From: Entomobacter blattae
GTDB taxonomy: Bacteria; Pseudomonadota; Alphaproteobacteria; Acetobacterales; Acetobacteraceae
Length of the DNA stretch: 64,000 bases
NCBI RefSeq assembly: GCF_014672835.1
Contig: NZ_CP060244.1
Coordinates: 971,001-1,035,000, forward strand
Direction: 5' to 3'
In this document: positions 26,832-35,451 of the stretch, in pieces
How positions within the stretch are numbered: the stretch's first letter is position 1
Layout: the number at the start of each line of letters is the position of its first letter
The notes under the pieces: generated by a model
The model's input: only the letters and a program-made list of their open reading frames with translations
Told to the model about the DNA's origin: nothing
Databases searched by the model: none
Program-made: the position numbers and the translations under genes

Positions 26832-27094
26832 GAAGCAAAAAAAGATGAACCTCAATAGGAGGAGCTGCCTGGTGCCCAGTTCTTGCAGTGTTCTTGCAGT
26901 CTTGGTATTGCTGGGCTAAAAACCTGTCTTTATCGCATAGCTTGTGATCGTAGAGTTTGTGACCGCAAAGTTTAGTGCCCGTAAAGTTAGTGCTTGGGGT
27001 TTGGTTTTAAGCCCCAGGCTATGAATATTGTTTTGCCGTTTGCCGGTATCTTTTATATCGAGAGCCGGTATGTTTTGTATCAAGAGGTTGTACC
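26832..27094. other. Spacer between iscS and fdx
   Basis: 263 bp with small repeats (TTCTTGCAGT twice; GTTTGTGACCGCAAAGTTTAG-like words). No gene supported. An internal promoter for fdx is possible. Confidence 0.45.
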
Positions 27095-27409
27095 ATGCCA
27101 TCTATGATTTTTGTTGAAGCTGATGGAACCCATCGCGAGGTGGATGCCCCTGTCGGGCTTTCGGTATTGGAGATTGCGCATCAACATGGTGTGGATCTGG
27201 AAGGGGCCTGTGAAGGCTCCTTGGCCTGTGCAACCTGCCATGTGATTGTCGATCCTTCCTGGTATGACAAATTGCCCAAAGCCAGTGACGATGAGGAAGA
27301 CATGCTCGACCTTGCCTTTGGGTTGGAGAAAACATCCCGTTTGGGTTGCCAGATTATTATGACAGAAGAGCTCGATGGCTTGGTTGTACGTTTACCCAAG
27401 TCGGGCTGA
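27095..27409 (+). CDS. fdx: [2Fe-2S] ferredoxin, adrenodoxin type
   Basis: 104-residue ISC-type ferredoxin donating electrons in Fe-S cluster assembly. Cluster ligands lie in [14 protein letters not shown] (C-x5-C-x2-C) with the fourth Cys in RLGCQII. The acidic [21 protein letters not shown] helix is the usual partner-docking surface. ATG 27095 follows AGAGG by seven bases. Downstream lies a broken copy of part of mnmA, then mnmA itself. Confidence 0.95.
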   Translation: MPSMIFVEADGTHREVDAPVGLSVLEIAHQHGVDLEGACEGSLACATCHVIVDPSWYDKLPKASDDEEDMLDLAFGLEKTSRLGCQIIMTEELDGLVVRLPKSG

Positions 27410-27420
27410 GACCCAAATCA

Positions 27421-27577
27421 GGCTGTGCAGGGCATGATATTTATGATGCTCGCAGGGGTGCAGAGCAAGGTTGCAGATAAGCTCAAAATTGCTCATTACG
27501 TTATTGATGCTGAAGAGCGTTTTCACACTTCTGCCATTCAGCTTTTTTCGGAGTTCTATGCCAGGGGCGAAATACTC
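27421..27577 (+). pseudogene. mnmA: Partial duplicate of the mnmA 5' region
   Basis: Nucleotide copy of 28232-28371 inside the intact mnmA downstream: GATATTTATGATG, GATAAGCTCAA, ATTGATGCTGAAGAGCGTTT and CTATGCCAGGGGCGAAA match in order. It carries scattered substitutions and an insertion of about a dozen bases near 27460, and stops abruptly on both sides. Identity is still high, so the duplication is fairly recent. Not functional. Confidence 0.85.
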
Positions 27578-27646
27578 TGAGCACACCGAGCTCAAAGGGT
27601 ATTGGCCACAAAATACTGGCTTGCGGCTTCCCTTATAATAAAGTTA

Positions 27647-27776
27647 CTCTAAGCTCTAAGCTCTAAGCTCTAAGCTCTAAGCTCTAAGCTCTAAGCTCTA
27701 AGCTCTAAGCTCTAAGCTCTAAGCTCTAAGCTCTAAGCTCTAAGCTCTAAGCTCTAAGCTCTAAGCTCTAAGCTCT
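27647..27776. repeat. Perfect heptanucleotide tandem array (CTCTAAG)18.5
   Basis: 130 bp of uninterrupted 7-bp repeats, about 18.5 copies by hand count, between the mnmA relic and mnmA. No substitutions seen, so it is young or kept uniform by slippage. A likely variable-number locus. Confidence 0.95.
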
Positions 27777-28095
27777 TAAGGTAAAAGCAAAAAATTGTGT
27801 AAGGCCCCATTAAGGAGTTTGGGGGTTAAGGCTATGTTTTCTGAAGCGTAGGAGGAGAGCTGACACAATTTTTAGCTGACAAAAACCTTTTTTAGCTGAC
27901 AAGGCCTTGCTGGCTTCTTTATAGAGTGAGGAGGAGATAGTGAGGAAGGAGCGCTTTAATTTAAGGAACGCTTTTAGGGCGTCTCTATTTTAGGGCATCT
28001 CTGCAGCTTCCCTATAAAGGTTACGGCGTTTAAAGGTTATTGCGTTTAAAATTTACTAAAGTCTATTGGGTTACACGGAAAAAAGGGGTCATCAA
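27777..28095. other. Spacer before mnmA
   Basis: No gene. Small repeats (TTTTTAGCTGACA twice; GGTTATTGCGTTTAAA-type words) near 27860-28050. Should hold the mnmA promoter if transcription does not read through from fdx. Confidence 0.45.
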
Positions 28096-29226
28096 GTGCG
28101 GATCATGGTCGCGATGTCGGGGGGGGTAGATAGCAGCGTTGTGGCTGCCCGTCTGGCTGCAGAAGGCCACGAGGTTATCGGCGCAACCCTTCAGCTTTAC
28201 GATTCGCGCGGAGAGGCTAAAAAAGGATCGTGCTGTGCGGGGCGTGATATTTATGATGCCCGCAGGGTCGCGGATAAGCTCAATATTGCCCATTATGTTA
28301 TTGATGCTGAAGAGCGTTTTCGTACTTCTGTCATTCAGCGTTTTGCGGAATCCTATGCCAGGGGCGAAACACCTGTTCCCTGTGTGGCGTGTAATCAGGG
28401 GGTAAAGTTTACAGATCTGTTAAACATCGCTCATGATTTGGGAGCAGAAGCCATGGCAACCGGCCATTATGTGCGCCGCATAAAGGGGGAGGGGCGAGCA
28501 GAGTTGCATCGCCCGGTTGATGACTCACGTGATCAGTCCTGGTTCTTGTTTGCCACCACCCAGCAGCAGCTGGAATTTTTACGCTTTCCCTTGGGCGATA
28601 TGCCTCATAAAGAGGCGGTTCGCGCTGAGGCAGCTCGGTACGGGCTAGATGTGGCCGATAAACCCGATAGTCAGGATATTTGCTTTATTCCCAGTGGGGA
28701 TTATGCCCAGGTGGTGGAGGCTCTTCACCCGGACATGGCTCAGCCAGGCGAAATTGTAAACGCCCATGGCCAGGTCTTAGGTCAGCATGATGGGGTGATT
28801 CGCTATACTGTGGGGCAGAGCAAGCGTTTGGGGAACTTGGCCAGCATTAAAGGGGTGCGCCATATGGTGACCCAAATTGATGCCAAAACCCGCCGTGTTG
28901 TCATTGGTCCTAGGGATACCCCCCATATTCAGTCCTTTTTTCTGCGCGATGTGAACTGGCTGGTTGATGAACCAAGAGAAGAGCCCCTTTCCTGCACGGT
29001 TCAGATCAGGGCTCGTGAAGGGGCCAGGCCGGCTAAAATAAGCATTACACCCCAGGGACACGCACTCCAGGGACAGGTGCAGGTTCTCTTGCACGAGGCC
29101 GCCATGCCTGCCCCAGGTCAGGCTTGTGTTTTTTATACAGGCAGCCGGGTGTTGGGGGGCGGTTTTATTTTACCCAGCCCCACTTCTCTTAGCCATGCTG
29201 TAGACGCAATGGCCTCAACCCCGTAA
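28096..29226 (+). CDS. mnmA: tRNA-specific 2-thiouridylase MnmA
   Basis: Uses ATP and sulfur relayed from a cysteine desulfurase to make 2-thiouridine at position 34 of tRNAs for Lys, Glu and Gln. PP-loop MSGGVDSSVVAARL, the CVACNQ catalytic Cys region (first Cys), TGHYVRR, DKPDSQDICFIPSGDYA (second Cys) and VGQSKRLG are all present. I chose GTG 28096 (VRIMVAMSGG) because GGGG lies eight bases upstream and the family starts there; a TTG at 28066 is possible. Position after cysteine desulfurases and ferredoxin fits the pathway. Confidence 0.95.
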   Translation: MRIMVAMSGGVDSSVVAARLAAEGHEVIGATLQLYDSRGEAKKGSCCAGRDIYDARRVADKLNIAHYVIDAEERFRTSVIQRFAESYARGETPVPCVACNQGVKFTDLLNIAHDLGAEAMATGHYVRRIKGEGRAELHRPVDDSRDQSWFLFATTQQQLEFLRFPLGDMPHKEAVRAEAARYGLDVADKPDSQDICFIPSGDYAQVVEALHPDMAQPGEIVNAHGQVLGQHDGVIRYTVGQSKRLGNLASIKGVRHMVTQIDAKTRRVVIGPRDTPHIQSFFLRDVNWLVDEPREEPLSCTVQIRAREGARPAKISITPQGHALQGQVQVLLHEAAMPAPGQACVFYTGSRVLGGGFILPSPTSLSHAVDAMASTP

Positions 29227-29532
29227 ATTTTGCCCTGGTGATAAAGGCCCCTTGTTATAAAATTGTTATAAGGGGGGATTAACAGGCTTGAAAACTAAAT
29301 GGAGGAGGGAGTGATTCGGGCTTGCCATGGCCTCGCTGATGAGCAGATTTGGCTAAACTCTACAGGGCAAGTTCCACAGGAGCTCCATAGGGGCCAAGCA
29401 TTATAGGGTTAAGCATTACAGGGTTACAGGGCCAAGATCATAGGGAGTGGAGGAAAGTGTAAAAATTGGCCGACTGGTTTCTGTAATTTCCCAAGCTCCA
29501 TAGGGGGTAGAAGAAAGGGTGAGGGCACAACC
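29227..29532. other. Spacer with short repeats
   Basis: No gene. AGCTCCATAGGGG and GGTTAAGCATTA words recur two or three times. A bulged hairpin CCCCTT...AAGGGG near 29248-29276 follows mnmA but lacks a T-run. Confidence 0.45.
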
Positions 29533-30657
29533 ATGCGTGTTTTAAGCGTATTGCCCCCGCGGGAGGGGTTTTCAGACCATAATATTGGGGCTATTGGATT
29601 ATTGGTGGCCCATCAGGCTGTTCCGGGCGATAGGATTGTAGGCCGAAGCTTGCCCCCTGGGGTTAAACCTTATAGGCAGAAGGTGTTTTTGCCAGTACCC
29701 TCTCCACCGTGTTGGTTGAGCCCTTTTCCCCTTAAGGCGGCAGCCCGTTATGCCGCAGGGGTGAGCAAGCTTATTAACCGTGTGAAGCCCGAGCTGGTCG
29801 AGGTGCATAACCGCCCGGAAATTATGCTCAGGCTTATCCGTCGTTTTCCTACTCTTCCCTTTATTCTCTATATTCATAACGACCCGCAGGGGATGCGAGG
29901 GGCAAAAACAGTGCGGCAACGTAGCCTGTTACTGCGCAAAAGCCAGGTCATGTGTGTTTCGCACTGGTTAAGGGCGCGTTTGATTGAAGATGTGCCAGAA
30001 AAATTGGCAAATCAGTGTGGGGTTTTACCCAATAGTATTGCTGTTCCCCCCATTGAGGACGTTCTGCCTCTAAAGCAACGGCAAAAAACTCTGCTCTTTG
30101 CTGGCCGCCTGGTGGCTGATAAGGGAGTGGACCTCCTCCTTAAGGCATGGGAGGGTGTAAAGCCCCATAGGCCAGGGTGGCAACTGAGGCTGATTGGTGC
30201 TGACAGGTTTTCGCCAAACAGCCCTACAACGCCCTTTCTGAAAGAGTTTTTACCTATGGCGCACAAGGCTGGGGTTCGTGTGGATGGCTATCGCCCTCAT
30301 CAGGATGTGCTGCAGGCGATGGCTGAAAGTGCAGTTGTGGTGGTGCCTAGCCGGTGGGAAGAACCTTTTGGCATGACAGCGCTTGAGGCGATGGCTGCAG
30401 GAACCCCCGTGATTGCGGCCAATCGTGGGGGCTTGCCGGAGGTTGTAGGCCAGGGGGGGCTTGTGCTCAACCCCGAAGATACGCAAGGCCTTATTCAGGC
30501 CCTTTTATCTGTCACTGGTGATCAAGCCTTATGGGGCGCTCTTTCTGCCAAGGGCTATCAACAGGCCTGCCAGTTTGCTCGTGAGGATATTGTCAGGCAT
30601 AGGCAATCTTTACGGCGGGCTGTTTTAAGGAAATACCCTTTTGGGCCCTTACGGTAA
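29533..30657 (+). CDS. Glycosyltransferase family 4
   Basis: GT-B glycosyltransferase of 374 residues, likely for lipopolysaccharide or exopolysaccharide synthesis. The donor half shows LLFAGRLVADKGVDLLLKAW, VDGYRPHQDVLQAMAES and the EX7E motif WEEPFGMTALEAMAAGTPVIA, then GGLPEVVGQGGLVLNP. The acceptor half starts MRVLSVLPPREGFSDHNIGAIG. An O-antigen ligase-like gene lies 2.1 kb downstream on the same strand, which supports a surface polysaccharide role. Acceptor and sugar unknown. Confidence 0.88.
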   Translation: MRVLSVLPPREGFSDHNIGAIGLLVAHQAVPGDRIVGRSLPPGVKPYRQKVFLPVPSPPCWLSPFPLKAAARYAAGVSKLINRVKPELVEVHNRPEIMLRLIRRFPTLPFILYIHNDPQGMRGAKTVRQRSLLLRKSQVMCVSHWLRARLIEDVPEKLANQCGVLPNSIAVPPIEDVLPLKQRQKTLLFAGRLVADKGVDLLLKAWEGVKPHRPGWQLRLIGADRFSPNSPTTPFLKEFLPMAHKAGVRVDGYRPHQDVLQAMAESAVVVVPSRWEEPFGMTALEAMAAGTPVIAANRGGLPEVVGQGGLVLNPEDTQGLIQALLSVTGDQALWGALSAKGYQQACQFAREDIVRHRQSLRRAVLRKYPFGPLR

Positions 30658-30888
30658 AGCGGTAAGGCGTAGAAAAATTTACGGGAATTATTACGGGAAA
30701 TTTTATAGGAATTATTTTATTACGAGAAATTTTACTGGGGGAGGATCACATGATAACCTCCAATAGCTGCCTCTGCCAAAGTGGACATACCAGAGTGGAC
30801 ATAAGAGAAAGGCACATGCTCTAAAAGGATAGGGTTTCAAACTTGAGAAGGCAGAAGCGCCGAAGCCATTCTCAGTGGTAGCCTTCAG

Positions 30889-31320
30889 GACCCCCATCTT
30901 TTTGAGTTACCCCCTATGGCGGTAAAAACTATCGAACATGGGGCAGTGTTTATAAGAAATGGGATGGGCTATGATAACTGGTTTGAAAAAATATTGACCT
31001 CTCATGTTATCTCGCGCGATAAAATGATCTGTGTGAGTTGCTTTCTGGCTTTAAAAGAAAATACCAACCCGCATTTGTGGTTTTCTGTGCCAGATATGAA
31101 AAAATTAGCCATTCGGTTATCAGAAAAATTTTCGGCCCTTCTTCCAACCCAAAAGGTTGTCTTTGCTGATAACTTGGCTCGATTTGAGAAGACCTTAGAT
31201 CAAATAGAAGAGAAGCAGCAGGAGATTCGCCAGCGTTTCTCGGATTTATCCTATGCGGCGACAGAGCCGGTTTTTAATATCATGCTGGATAGTTTAGGGT
31301 TTCATACCATAAATATGACT
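30889..31320 (+). pseudogene. znuA: znuA relic (zinc ABC transporter binding protein, internal fragment)
   Basis: About 144 codons matching the middle of a ZnuA/TroA-family metal-binding lipoprotein-like periplasmic protein: DPHLFELPPM and NPHLWFSVPDM each carry a metal-ligand His; between them ILRNG-like AVFIRNGMGYDNWFEKIL; later FEKTLDQIEEKQQEI and MLDSLGFHTINM. The signal peptide and about the first 60 residues are missing (a possible remnant, KAEAPKPFSVVA, lies in another frame at about 30850), and similarity ends at 31320 before the C-terminal lobe. The frame runs on through unrelated sequence to a stop at 31419. Confidence 0.8.
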
Positions 31321-31480
31321 GTGCTACCCTTTTGGAGAAACACGCTCAGCTCTTCTATCAGGGTTTTCCTGCCTGTTGGGGTTTGGCCGTGGGAGGATTT
31401 GGCAAAGTTTGGGCAGTGATATCTCTCTGTTCAAGAAGGGGATTTTATCCTGCAGGCGATCTTTTGGTGGGGTCTCCAGG

Positions 31481-31543
31481 GTGCCGCATGATATCTTGAA
31501 AGGGCTTGGGATTGAAGCTTTGTCGGAATATCTTATTGAAATT
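31481..31543 (+). pseudogene. rpoC: rpoC relic, piece 1
   Basis: Twenty-one codons, [20 protein letters not shown] plus I, matching the RpoC segment PHDxLRVxGxEALxxYLV just before [11 protein letters not shown]. In RpoC the next residues are those found 460 bp away at 32007 (piece 2). Confidence 0.6.
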
Positions 31544-31713
31544 TTAGAACTTGGTGACAATGAACTGGGTGGTCTTAAAGAAGGAATAGCCAATATCACT
31601 GGTCGAACTGTGTTTGCCAGGCATAAATATGAAACAGGCGTGCATCGGGTACAGCGTGTAATTGTCACTGAAAGTCAGGGGCGTATCCATACGTCTACTG
31701 TAACGGGTGCGGT
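31544..31713 (+). pseudogene. prfA: prfA relic (peptide chain release factor 1 fragment) inside the rpoC relic
   Basis: About 56 codons matching RF1: [32 protein letters not shown] and [13 protein letters not shown]. The GGQ loop is absent. It continues in frame directly from the rpoC piece upstream, so a 174-codon open frame (31376-31900) translates as a chimera of two essential genes. Not functional. Confidence 0.8.
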
Positions 31714-32006
31714 TTATAGTATTCCCTCTCACAAATCTTGGCTTTTGCGATATCTGGGGCAATATCGGCCAATTCAATGGGGATTCTCACAGGTTATTCT
31801 CACAGGCCCTATTGAACGCCACCACTCTTCTCTACCTCCTGCTCCCCTGTATAGTCCACCGTGGAACTCACCCTTTCTATGTAACTCGCCCTTTCTATAA
31901 CGTCGGCACCTATTATTCTTGCCAGTGAAACAATCTGTGGTAAAACAGCCTACAATCGGGATCTTAATATTAGCCTCAAGAACGAAATATCACCGCTTAC
32001 AGAGAA

Positions 32007-32132
32007 AATGACATTCAAAGTGTTTACAGGCTTTAGGGTGTAAAGATTAATGATCGCCATATTAAAGTTATCGTGGGGAAGAGGCTGCAAAAGGTCGAAA
32101 ATCAAGAGCCCAATGATGCAACAGATCGATGA
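32007..32132 (+). pseudogene. rpoC: rpoC relic, piece 2, with an internal amber stop
   Basis: Reads NDIQSVYRL-stop-GVKINDRHIKVIVGKRLQ then KVENQEPNDATDR and a stop. RpoC homologues have [31 protein letters not shown], so the Gln codon after YRL is now TAG. It is the direct continuation of piece 1 at 31481 in RpoC order. Confidence 0.8.
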
Positions 32133-32800
32133 TATAACAGGTTTTAGTGCTACGGGGAGAGAAAGGCTGTATATCAACCAGCTCCTGAAGGAGTATAATA
32201 CTTCCTTGGGGTAACTCCTTGGGATAATACTCCGTGGGGATACGCCCTTGCAGCTTGCCCTTAAAGCCAGTATTTAAAGGCTGAGCCCTAAACGGCAAAG
32301 GTTTTTCTCATAGTGGAAGCAGGTGATCAGCTGGATTTTCGGTTTTATATGTCGAAGGGTTTGGGAAGAAAGAGTGTGGGTAACCCAGAGGGAAAAGAGG
32401 GGCTTAGATATAACCACCGGTTATAGGTTGCAACAGGGTTTGAACAGCGATAGACACTGGGTGTTGATGGGCCTATTTTGATGAAGCCCAAATTTGAGTG
32501 TGGAGTTGGAACATGTCCTTTTGAGCGCTAAGGTGAATTACAAAAAGAAGAAGCCTAACTGGAAATTGAACATTTATTTTCTGGAGCGTGGTTTTTAGGG
32601 AGCCCTTCTATAGAGGGAAGAGTGCAGCTTACTATACGCTCCATGATATGCCCCACAACTCTTTTTGGTTCACAACATTTTTGGCCCATATCTTTTTGGT
32701 CTACGACCTTTTTGGAGAGTATGTTTATTGATTTAAGGGGCTTATCCCAATGATGCCAGCCTAATACAGAGATAGCCTAACACAGAGGTAAGAGAAAAGT
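32133..32800. other. Spacer, probably more decayed coding sequence
   Basis: No open frame of protein-like character. Short stretches look coding (for example LEHVLLSAKVNYKKKKPNW near 32505) but I cannot name a parent gene. ACTCCTTGGGATAATACT-type words repeat near 32195-32240. Confidence 0.45.
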
Positions 32801-34195
32801 GTGAAGAGTAAAAATTTTGTAGCTCCCCTTGATGCGCAATTAAAAATAGTAGGCTGTGGAGCCGTTTTGCTACTGCCTTTCTTTTTAACCCATTTTCGGG
32901 GTGGGGCAGAGGTGATCATAACCCTTACGAGCCTGTTATTTCTTCTTCATTCGACCCTTACTGCCTCTTGGGGGTGGATTAAACAGCCTATAGTGGTGGT
33001 GATGGCCTTATGGTGGCTCTGGGGGGTTATATGCTCCCTTCCGGTAAGGCCCATTTATGGTGGCCAGGTGGGGAGTTTTTTTCAATCTCTCGTCGTTGTA
33101 CGGTTCTTGCTTTTTGTTGTGGCCATGCAGGTATGGCTGCTGGTCTCTACGCGGATGCAGACTCTTTTGAAAATTCTGTTATGTGTGTGTTGTGCTTATA
33201 TTGTAGGCCAAATTCTCTTTCAGGCGATATTTGGGGTTAATTTTTTTGGTCAGCCCCGTTATTTTGATGGTACCTTAACAGGCCCCTATACCAAACCCAG
33301 GGCAGCGGCTCCTTTATCACGCCTGTTATTGCCGGTTTTACTTTTGGCCTGTTCGGCTTGGTGGCAGAAGGTTGACGATAAAACCAGACATGAAGGAAAC
33401 ACTTCCCTCCTGGTGCGATTGGGAACAGGAGCAGGCATGATAGTTTTACTGGCAGGGGGGTGTACGGTTATGGCCCTCGCTGGCCAGCGCATGCCTTTTT
33501 TACTTTTTGGATTGGGGGTGTTCATAGCCGCCTTGTGGATTAGCCAATTGCGTTGGGTTGTCGGTGTTTTAGCTGTTCTGGTGCCGGTTATTTTAGCAGG
33601 GGTGTATTATGCCTCACCGGGTAGTTTCCAACATTTGGTGATTTTGTTTGAAAATCAGATAAGCCATTTTTCTTCCAGCCATTATGCCCGTATCTATGCC
33701 AGAACCTGGCAGATGATTGAGGCCTACCCTTGGCTAGGGATAGGGTTTGATGGTTTTCGCTATGAATGTGCAAACCCTGCTTATTGGCATGACATGGTGC
33801 TTGTTCCTACCCCAGTAGGGAATGGGGGTGGAGCTGAAATTTGTGTGCAGCATCCTCATAATCATTATCTAGAGGCCTTAAGCAATGCGGGCTGGCCGGG
33901 CCTTCTCCTGTTTGGGGGGATGGTGGTAAGCTGGTTGGTGGTGCTGGCCAAGGGGTTGGCAGCCCTGCCAAGACAGCGGATATTCAGCGATAAAAAGGCC
34001 TGGGGTGTTGGGATTTTTGCTGCGGTTTTTATTCAGGAATGGCCTATCGCTTCTACCAGTTCTTTTGTGAATATGCCTTTGGGAGGGTGGTTTTTTTTAT
34101 TGCTGGCTATGGGAATGGCAGAGTTTGCCCCTATATCCACTACAAGGACATCTTCACCTTATGGCCGCCAGAGAAATGAGAGGTTAGAGGAATGA
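32801..34195 (+). CDS. O-antigen ligase-like polytopic membrane protein
   Basis: 464 residues with about ten to twelve hydrophobic segments and a large periplasmic loop holding YARIYARTWQMIEAYPWLGIGFDGFRYEC and HPHNHYLEALSNAGWPGL, which is the Wzy_C/WaaL signature (Arg and the conserved HNxYLE-type His). Such proteins attach O-antigen to lipid A-core or polymerise it. Start GTG 32801 is weakly supported. The glycosyltransferase gene upstream is separated only by relic DNA. Confidence 0.82.
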   Translation: MKSKNFVAPLDAQLKIVGCGAVLLLPFFLTHFRGGAEVIITLTSLLFLLHSTLTASWGWIKQPIVVVMALWWLWGVICSLPVRPIYGGQVGSFFQSLVVVRFLLFVVAMQVWLLVSTRMQTLLKILLCVCCAYIVGQILFQAIFGVNFFGQPRYFDGTLTGPYTKPRAAAPLSRLLLPVLLLACSAWWQKVDDKTRHEGNTSLLVRLGTGAGMIVLLAGGCTVMALAGQRMPFLLFGLGVFIAALWISQLRWVVGVLAVLVPVILAGVYYASPGSFQHLVILFENQISHFSSSHYARIYARTWQMIEAYPWLGIGFDGFRYECANPAYWHDMVLVPTPVGNGGGAEICVQHPHNHYLEALSNAGWPGLLLFGGMVVSWLVVLAKGLAALPRQRIFSDKKAWGVGIFAAVFIQEWPIASTSSFVNMPLGGWFFLLLAMGMAEFAPISTTRTSSPYGRQRNERLEE

Positions 34196-34341
34196 GAGGC
34201 CCAAGGAGCGAGAGGCCAGAAAAGTGAGAGGAAAGAGTATTTTCCCATAAGACCAAGACCATAAGAGTATATTTTAAGTTATTAAGACCAGGTTTTGAAG
34301 TTATAAGACAGCTTGTTGATCAGCTTGATAGGAAAAAACCC

Positions 34342-35400
34342 ATGCCAGAGAGCCCCATGTCACAGAGTCCCATGTCACAGAGCCCCACACCAAAGATATC
34401 TATGCCAGAGACTTTGACCTCTCCTCATCCCGCTTCTGCTGCACAGCAGACTATTCCTGTAACAGTGCTGACCGGTTATTTGGGAGCAGGCAAAACCACT
34501 TTGCTCAATCATATTCTTACTGCCGACCATGGGCATAAATATGCTGTGGTTGTGAATGAGTTTGGGGAACTGGGGATTGATAATGACCTGGTCGTGGATG
34601 CAGACGAAGAAGTGTTTGAAATGAATAACGGTTGTATATGTTGTACAGTCCGTGGTGATTTAATCCGTATTTTAGGCAGGCTTATTAAGCGCAAGGGCCG
34701 GTTTGATGGCATTATTATCGAAACCACTGGCCTGGCAGATCCAGCTCCCGTAGCCCAAACCTTTTTTGTGGATGAGGAAATAGGCCGTCAGACCCGTTTG
34801 GATGCGGTGGTAACGGTGGTTGATGCCAAGAATTTTCTGCAAACTCTGCAAGAAAGTCAGGAAGCCTCTAACCAGATTGCTTTTGCTGATGTGATTATTC
34901 TCAATAAGGTGGATGTGGTTGATGAGGAGACCCTTAAGGCCGTGGAAGCCAAAATCCGTACTATTAACCCTTTAGCCCCTTTGCATAAAACGGCCAATGG
35001 TCAGGCCAGGCTTGAGGATGTACTGGATCAGGGTGGGTTTGATCTTGAGCGTGTGTTAAAAAAAGTGCCAGACTTTCTAGAGTCTGATCACCATGACCAT
35101 AATGAGGATATTATCAGCATGTCGTTTGAGATGCATGACCCTATTGATGGTCGGCGCTTTCAAGCTTGGATTGGCGAATTGCTCCAAGACAAAGGAGGCG
35201 ATATGTTACGGACAAAAGGCATTCTCGATTTTGCTGGAGAAAACCAGCGTTTTGCTTTCCAGGCCGTGCATATGATGGTGAATGGCGATTTTATTGGCCC
35301 TTGGAAAGAAGGCGAACCACGGGTTTCACGCTTGGTTTTTATTGGTCGTAACCTTAACCGCCCGCAGTTACGCCGTGGTTTTGAAGGCTGCAAAGCCTAA
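34342..35400 (+). CDS. COG0523/CobW-type GTPase (G3E metallochaperone family)
   Basis: G3E GTPase, probably a metal (often zinc) chaperone or insertase. Walker A GYLGAGKTTLLNHIL, the metal-binding CxCC motif GCICCTVRGDL, Walker B region GIIIETTGLADPAPV, NKVD as base-specificity motif, a His/Asp stretch (ESDHHDHNED) and the CobW C-terminal domain ending RPQLRRGFEGC. The N-terminus is a run of MPESPMSQSPMSQSP, a short tandem duplication; true start may be later. It lies just upstream of the WD40 gene, a pairing I know from alphaproteobacteria. Confidence 0.9.
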   Translation: MPESPMSQSPMSQSPTPKISMPETLTSPHPASAAQQTIPVTVLTGYLGAGKTTLLNHILTADHGHKYAVVVNEFGELGIDNDLVVDADEEVFEMNNGCICCTVRGDLIRILGRLIKRKGRFDGIIIETTGLADPAPVAQTFFVDEEIGRQTRLDAVVTVVDAKNFLQTLQESQEASNQIAFADVIILNKVDVVDEETLKAVEAKIRTINPLAPLHKTANGQARLEDVLDQGGFDLERVLKKVPDFLESDHHDHNEDIISMSFEMHDPIDGRRFQAWIGELLQDKGGDMLRTKGILDFAGENQRFAFQAVHMMVNGDFIGPWKEGEPRVSRLVFIGRNLNRPQLRRGFEGCKA

Positions 35401-35451
35401 CAGGGAAAGCCTTCTTCTCCCTTTATTGTGCCTTTAGTCAGGAACCAGGAT

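Noticed and set aside
27647-27776. Heptamer array as a CRISPR or a telomere-like element
   Set aside because: Unit is 7 bp with no spacers; a plain microsatellite-type array inside a chromosome.
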